NCBI GenBank assembly: GCA_951812305.1
Contig: CATOSB010000012.1
Span: 62,001-126,000, forward strand
Reading direction: 5' to 3'
From: an uncultured Paracoccaceae bacterium
GTDB lineage: Bacteria; Pseudomonadota; Alphaproteobacteria; Rhodobacterales; Rhodobacteraceae
DNA length: 64,000 nt
Made by a program: the position numbers and the translations under genes. The notes below the pieces were generated by a model that did not search any database, was not told the DNA's origin, and saw only the letters and a program-made list of their open reading frames with translations. Of the stretch, positions 60,176 to 64,000 are shown in pieces (positions within the stretch are counted from its first letter, which is position 1; the number at the start of each line of letters is the position of its first letter).

Positions 60176-63100
60176 CGAAGCGACTCGATCCGGGCACGGG
60201 CAGAGTTGGAACGCGGCGACCAAAGGCCACGATCAATGGCCTCCTGAAGCCGTTCAGCGATTTCCTTTAGTGCGGCGGGGTTTGCCTCTCCGATGAATTC
60301 GCGTGTGGCGTCGTCTTCGAGGAATGCGGCCTCTACGAGGTCGAAATGGTTGCCGCGCACCGCGCCGGTGGTGGCGGCGAAGGCGAACAGGTAGTCAACT
60401 GTGGCGGCGATTTCGAAGGCGCCTTTGTAGCCGTGGCGTTTGACACCGTTGATCCATTTCGGGTTCACGACGCGCGAACGAACCACGCGGGCGATTTCGT
60501 CATCCAGTGTTCGGATGACCGGGCGTTCAGGGCGCGAATGGTCGTTGTGATAGATCGGGCGGTCCTGCCCTTGCAGTGTGCTGACCGCCGCAGCCGCACC
60601 GCCTTCGAATTGGTAGTAATCGTCGGAATCGAGAATATCGTGTTCGCGGTTGTCCTGGTTCTGGACAATGGCTTCTGTCTGAGACAGGCGCTGGGTCAGG
60701 CCGTCGCGGTCGCGTGTGCCTTCGCCACCGGTATAGGCGTAGCTGCCCCATTCCAGATAGGTCTCGGCCAGATCGGATTTGTCGGCCCAGAGGCGTTCGT
60801 CAATCATCGCCTGCAGCCCGGCACCGTAGGCGCCGGGTTTGGAGCCATAGACACGCGACTGCGCCTCACCAGACCGGGCACGGGCGGCAGCGGGATTGTC
60901 GGCGTCGGGTTCGTTCAGCGCCTGAACGGCGCGGGCGGCGCTGTCGACGAGGGCCATCTGGCTGGGGAAGGCGTCGCGGAAAAAGCCGGAAACGCGCAGG
61001 GTGACGTCGACGCGGGGGCGACCCAATGCGGTGTTTGGGATGATCTCAAAGCCGGTGACGCGGCGGTTGGCGGCGTCCCATTGCGGTTTAACGCCCATCA
61101 GCGCGAGGCATTGCGCGATGTCATCACCGCCGGTCCGCATGTTGGCGGTACCCCATGCGGTCAACAGCATCGTGCGCGGCCAGTCGCCGTGATCCTGCAG
61201 GTGTTTCTCGATCAGCAGATTGGCGGATTTCCAGCCCAAGGCCCAAGCGGTCGGGGTCGGCACGGCGCGGCTGTCGACGCTGAAGAAATTGCGGCCCGTC
61301 GGCAGAGTGTCGGGCCTTCCGCGCGTGGGCGCGCCGGACGGCCCCGGGGCGAGGAAGTGCCCTGAGATGGCGGTGAGGAGGCCCGCTCCCTCGTTTGGTC
61401 CGCAGGCGCGCAGGGCGGGGATGATTTCGCCGTGCAGGCTTTCCAAGACCGGTGCAGTGTGCTTGAAATCGCGCGGCGTTTCGGGCCACGCTATAGCCAA
61501 CTTCGCCAATTCTTCCAGCCGTTCCACTGTGTCGCCATTGCTGCGCCAGACGTTGTCGGCCCCACCTGCCGCCCAAAGAAATTTGTGACGAGGGCCGGTC
61601 CATGGGGCGGCCATATCGCAATCGAGCGGGTCGAATTCCGTGCCAATCGCACAGTCTCGCGCAAGGGCGCGCAGAAGCGAGGCATTGCCCCATTTGCCAT
61701 CACCGCGGGGAACCCGGGCGAGGGCGATTGCGAGATCGCGTTCAAGATCCCCATCGGGAGACGAACCGAATATGTGCAAGCCATCGCGAATTTGCGCCTC
61801 TTTCAATTCGCAGAGATACGCATCAAGCTTGGCGAGGTCGGTTTCCTCGTCTTCACCGGTCATGCCAACATCGGTATCCAGACCAGTGGCGGATGTAAGC
61901 GACAGGATTTCACGTCGAAGTAGGTCAATACGGCGGGGGTCGACACCGGCGGCTTCGAAATATTCGTCAACCAGCGCTTCGAGGTCGCGCAGCGGCCCAT
62001 AGGTTTCAGCGCGGGTCAGTGGCGGCGTCAGGTGATCGATAATGACCGCCTGCGCGCGGCGCTTGGCTTGCGTCCCCTCCCCGGGGTCGTTGACGATGAA
62101 AGGGTAGATATGGGGCATCGGGCCGAGAACCGCCTCTGGCAGACAGGTCTCTGACAGAGCCAGCGCCTTGCCCGGAAGCCATTCGAGATTGCCGTGCTTG
62201 CCCATGTGGATGATGGCGTCCGCGCCCCAGTGTTCGCGCAACCAGATGTAGAAGGCGAGGTAGTTGTGCGGCGGGACAAGGTCGGGTGAGTGGTAGGTGT
62301 CGGTTGGGTCAATATTGTAGCCGCGCGCAGGTTGAAGGCCGACGACGGCGTTGCCGAATTGGTGGATTGAGAGTTTGAAGGCGGGGGTTTCAACAGTGCC
62401 AGCCTCCCCCCCCGGGGGGGCCCTCCCACACGAGGGGAGAGTAACGTGTTCGACGAAGGGGTCGTCTTCGGGTTTGCCCCAACGGTCTTCGATCTTTTGT
62501 TTCACCTCCCACGGCATGGCGGGGAAGTGCAAATGATATGTCTCCAAAGATAGAAAGACGCCACCTTGCTTTTCTGCGCGGTCAGTCAGCCAGTTGGTGG
62601 GGCTGGAAGTAAGTTGCGCCATCAAAACGGCGCTGTCAGGCGGAGCGTTGTCGATGGAATAGCCGTTATCTGCAAGGAGCTGCAGTGTATTGACGGTGGC
62701 GGCGGGCGTGTCGAGGCCCACGCCGTTGGCTAGGCGACCGTCCTTGTTGGGATAATTGGCGAGGATCAGGGCAACTTTGCGGTCGGCGGCGGGTTTGCGG
62801 CGCAAGCGAGCCCAGTTTGCGGCGAGCCGTGCGACGAAATCGATCCGGTTGCCGTTGGCACGGTAGGTCGCGATGGCGCATTCCGTGGCTTCGTCGAAAA
62901 ACGCTTCTCCCTTGAAACTTATCGCGCGGGAAAGGATGCGACCGTCGACTTCCGGCAACGCGACATTCATGGCGATGTCGCGCGCGTTGAGACCGGTCAG
63001 TCCCTCAGACCACGCATCTTCGGTGCCTGAAGACAGGACGACCTGAAAAACGGGTGCCTTGTTGGCCGCCAGTGTTGTGAGCGGGTTTTCAGGCGCGTCG

Positions 63101-63930
63101 TGGCCATGTGCCGACCCGACCGCGAAGCTGGTCGCGTTCAGGATCACATCGGGCGGCGCGGCGGCGAACAACTCCTGAAGCGTTGCGGCGGAAACCGGAT
63201 CCTTCAGGGAGGCCACGAAGATCGGCAGCGGATTGAGGCCCCGTCTCAGAAGCGATTTCGTGAGCCGGTTGATCGGATTGAGACCTGCGCCCTGTACCAG
63301 CGCACGGTAGAAGATGATCGGGACTATCGGGTTGTCGGCGGCCCAATTTTCCCGCGCGGCGTCAATGCCCGAGACGCCGGAACCGGGCCAATAGACGCCA
63401 GCTTTCAAAAGAGGTTTGGCGGACGGGATATCATCGACTCTGGCGTCCTTTGCCACGGCACCGGCCCGGCGCAGGAAGTTGGCACTGTTTTCCGGCCCAC
63501 CCTCGACGAGATAGGACCAGAGCGCATCATAGTCGTCCGTGGAGACGGTCGAGAGGTCCCGCAATTCAGGGTCGGGTTTGTCGTCGCCGGGAAGGAGGGC
63601 GAGAGGGATGCCAGCCGCATGAAGGTGCGCGGCATATTGCTCGGCCCCGTAGCGCCAGTAACCCACACCGCCAAGCACGCGGGCTATAACGATTTTGGAT
63701 TTGGTGGCGCAGTTTTCGATGTGAAGATCGACCGACATCGGGTGGCGCAAATGGGTCAGGTTGGCAAGGCGCAGCGTTGTGGCCTCTCGCATTTCCGAAC
63801 GTGCCTCTGAAAGTGCCGCCAATTCGGTATCAGCGGCCGAGAGGAACACGATATCGGCTGGCGTTTGGCCGAGATCGACGGGTTCGGTGCCGTCGTCGAT
63901 GACGCCGGGGGTGGCAGCGAGGAGGTGCAT
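60172..63930 (-). CDS. cobN: Cobaltochelatase large subunit CobN
   Basis: This is a 1,252-residue protein with ATG 63930. With CobS and CobT it inserts cobalt into hydrogenobyrinic acid a,c-diamide using ATP. Conserved landmarks are GVGYWRYGAEQYAAHL, VGLQPARGYNIDPTDTYHSP, LVPPHNYLAFYIWLREHWGA, IIHMGKHGNLEWLPGKALAL (Met576), FIVNDPGEGTQAKRRAQAVI and VNPKWINGVKRHGYKGAFEI. The length is normal. One oddity is a GC-rich palindromic stretch at about 62397-62445, read in frame as LPSCGRAPPGGEAGTVETP, that looks inserted between conserved segments. The upstream partner (often cobW) would lie beyond the right edge. Confidence 0.96.
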   Translation of the reverse strand: MHLLAATPGVIDDGTEPVDLGQTPADIVFLSAADTELAALSEARSEMREATTLRLANLTHLRHPMSVDLHIENCATKSKIVIARVLGGVGYWRYGAEQYAAHLHAAGIPLALLPGDDKPDPELRDLSTVSTDDYDALWSYLVEGGPENSANFLRRAGAVAKDARVDDIPSAKPLLKAGVYWPGSGVSGIDAARENWAADNPIVPIIFYRALVQGAGLNPINRLTKSLLRRGLNPLPIFVASLKDPVSAATLQELFAAAPPDVILNATSFAVGSAHGHDAPENPLTTLAANKAPVFQVVLSSGTEDAWSEGLTGLNARDIAMNVALPEVDGRILSRAISFKGEAFFDEATECAIATYRANGNRIDFVARLAANWARLRRKPAADRKVALILANYPNKDGRLANGVGLDTPAATVNTLQLLADNGYSIDNAPPDSAVLMAQLTSSPTNWLTDRAEKQGGVFLSLETYHLHFPAMPWEVKQKIEDRWGKPEDDPFVEHVTLPSCGRAPPGGEAGTVETPAFKLSIHQFGNAVVGLQPARGYNIDPTDTYHSPDLVPPHNYLAFYIWLREHWGADAIIHMGKHGNLEWLPGKALALSETCLPEAVLGPMPHIYPFIVNDPGEGTQAKRRAQAVIIDHLTPPLTRAETYGPLRDLEALVDEYFEAAGVDPRRIDLLRREILSLTSATGLDTDVGMTGEDEETDLAKLDAYLCELKEAQIRDGLHIFGSSPDGDLERDLAIALARVPRGDGKWGNASLLRALARDCAIGTEFDPLDCDMAAPWTGPRHKFLWAAGGADNVWRSNGDTVERLEELAKLAIAWPETPRDFKHTAPVLESLHGEIIPALRACGPNEGAGLLTAISGHFLAPGPSGAPTRGRPDTLPTGRNFFSVDSRAVPTPTAWALGWKSANLLIEKHLQDHGDWPRTMLLTAWGTANMRTGGDDIAQCLALMGVKPQWDAANRRVTGFEIIPNTALGRPRVDVTLRVSGFFRDAFPSQMALVDSAARAVQALNEPDADNPAAARARSGEAQSRVYGSKPGAYGAGLQAMIDERLWADKSDLAETYLEWGSYAYTGGEGTRDRDGLTQRLSQTEAIVQNQDNREHDILDSDDYYQFEGGAAAAVSTLQGQDRPIYHNDHSRPERPVIRTLDDEIARVVRSRVVNPKWINGVKRHGYKGAFEIAATVDYLFAFAATTGAVRGNHFDLVEAAFLEDDATREFIGEANPAALKEIAERLQEAIDRGLWSPRSNSARARIESLR

Positions 63931-63969
63931 CAGGCCACTTCAAATTGCGCTGCGCGCAATCCGACCGGT

Positions 63970-63993
63970 GCGAGGGGGGCCAGCCCCCCTCGC
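63970..63993. repeat. REP-like hairpin upstream of cobN
   Basis: GCGAGGGGGG and CCCCCCTCGC pair around CCAG. Such elements are common between Roseobacter genes and may act as a terminator of the neighbouring upstream gene. Confidence 0.55.
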
Positions 63994-64000
63994 GCTCCCC

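Overview
The window looks like a high-GC alphaproteobacterium, most probably a Rhodobacterales (Roseobacter-type) genome. This rests on the large CobN and CobO proteins of the aerobic cobalamin pathway at the right end, the Ti-type relaxase and coupling-protein gene set at the left, and the codon and GC character. No rRNA or tRNA gene, CRISPR array or complete phage was seen.

Positions 1-35,960 hold a conjugative-plasmid or integrative-element backbone. On the + strand lie an accessory/maintenance block (DUF6915, DUF2958, a ParB-like protein, an ArdC-type antirestriction protein, a DUF2493/SLOG protein and a coiled-coil membrane protein). A C-rich, repeat-rich intergenic region with an 11-bp-arm palindrome follows, then a giant relaxase/helicase gene. 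The relaxase is split by a 60-bp in-frame insertion that separates the catalytic tyrosine from the histidine triad. The downstream part is a 3,510-residue mosaic with a Toprim primase-like segment and two successive pairs of RecD-like helicase domains. On the - strand, a tightly overlapping operon (34,959 to 26,467) encodes a muramidase/VirB6-like fusion, a second muramidase, a primase, a TraB-like protein, a VirD4/TraG coupling protein, a small Myb/SANT-like protein, an unknown protein and a TraF-like maturation peptidase. A brnT-brnA toxin-antitoxin pair sits beside a VirB10 C-terminal stump at which the transfer region ends abruptly.

Positions 35,960-57,930 are an insertion-sequence graveyard in which target-site duplications allow the order of events to be read. 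It holds four full IS66-type copies plus one 5'-truncated copy, a 1.5-kb IS982-like element that carries a passenger gene, IS110, IS3 (nested), IS4 and IS200 elements, and Tn3 and integrase stumps. A 173-bp MITE occurs here once, and two further copies sit in the left half; all three have 10-bp target duplications. The genes they broke can be reassembled: an AAA+ ATPase, an AGCS sodium:amino-acid symporter and a small exported protein here, and two small genes in the transfer region.

Positions 58,235-64,000 are ordinary housekeeping DNA: a decayed cobO-like 3' end, cobO, a GFA/CENP-V protein, a GNAT acetyltransferase and cobN, the large cobaltochelatase subunit.
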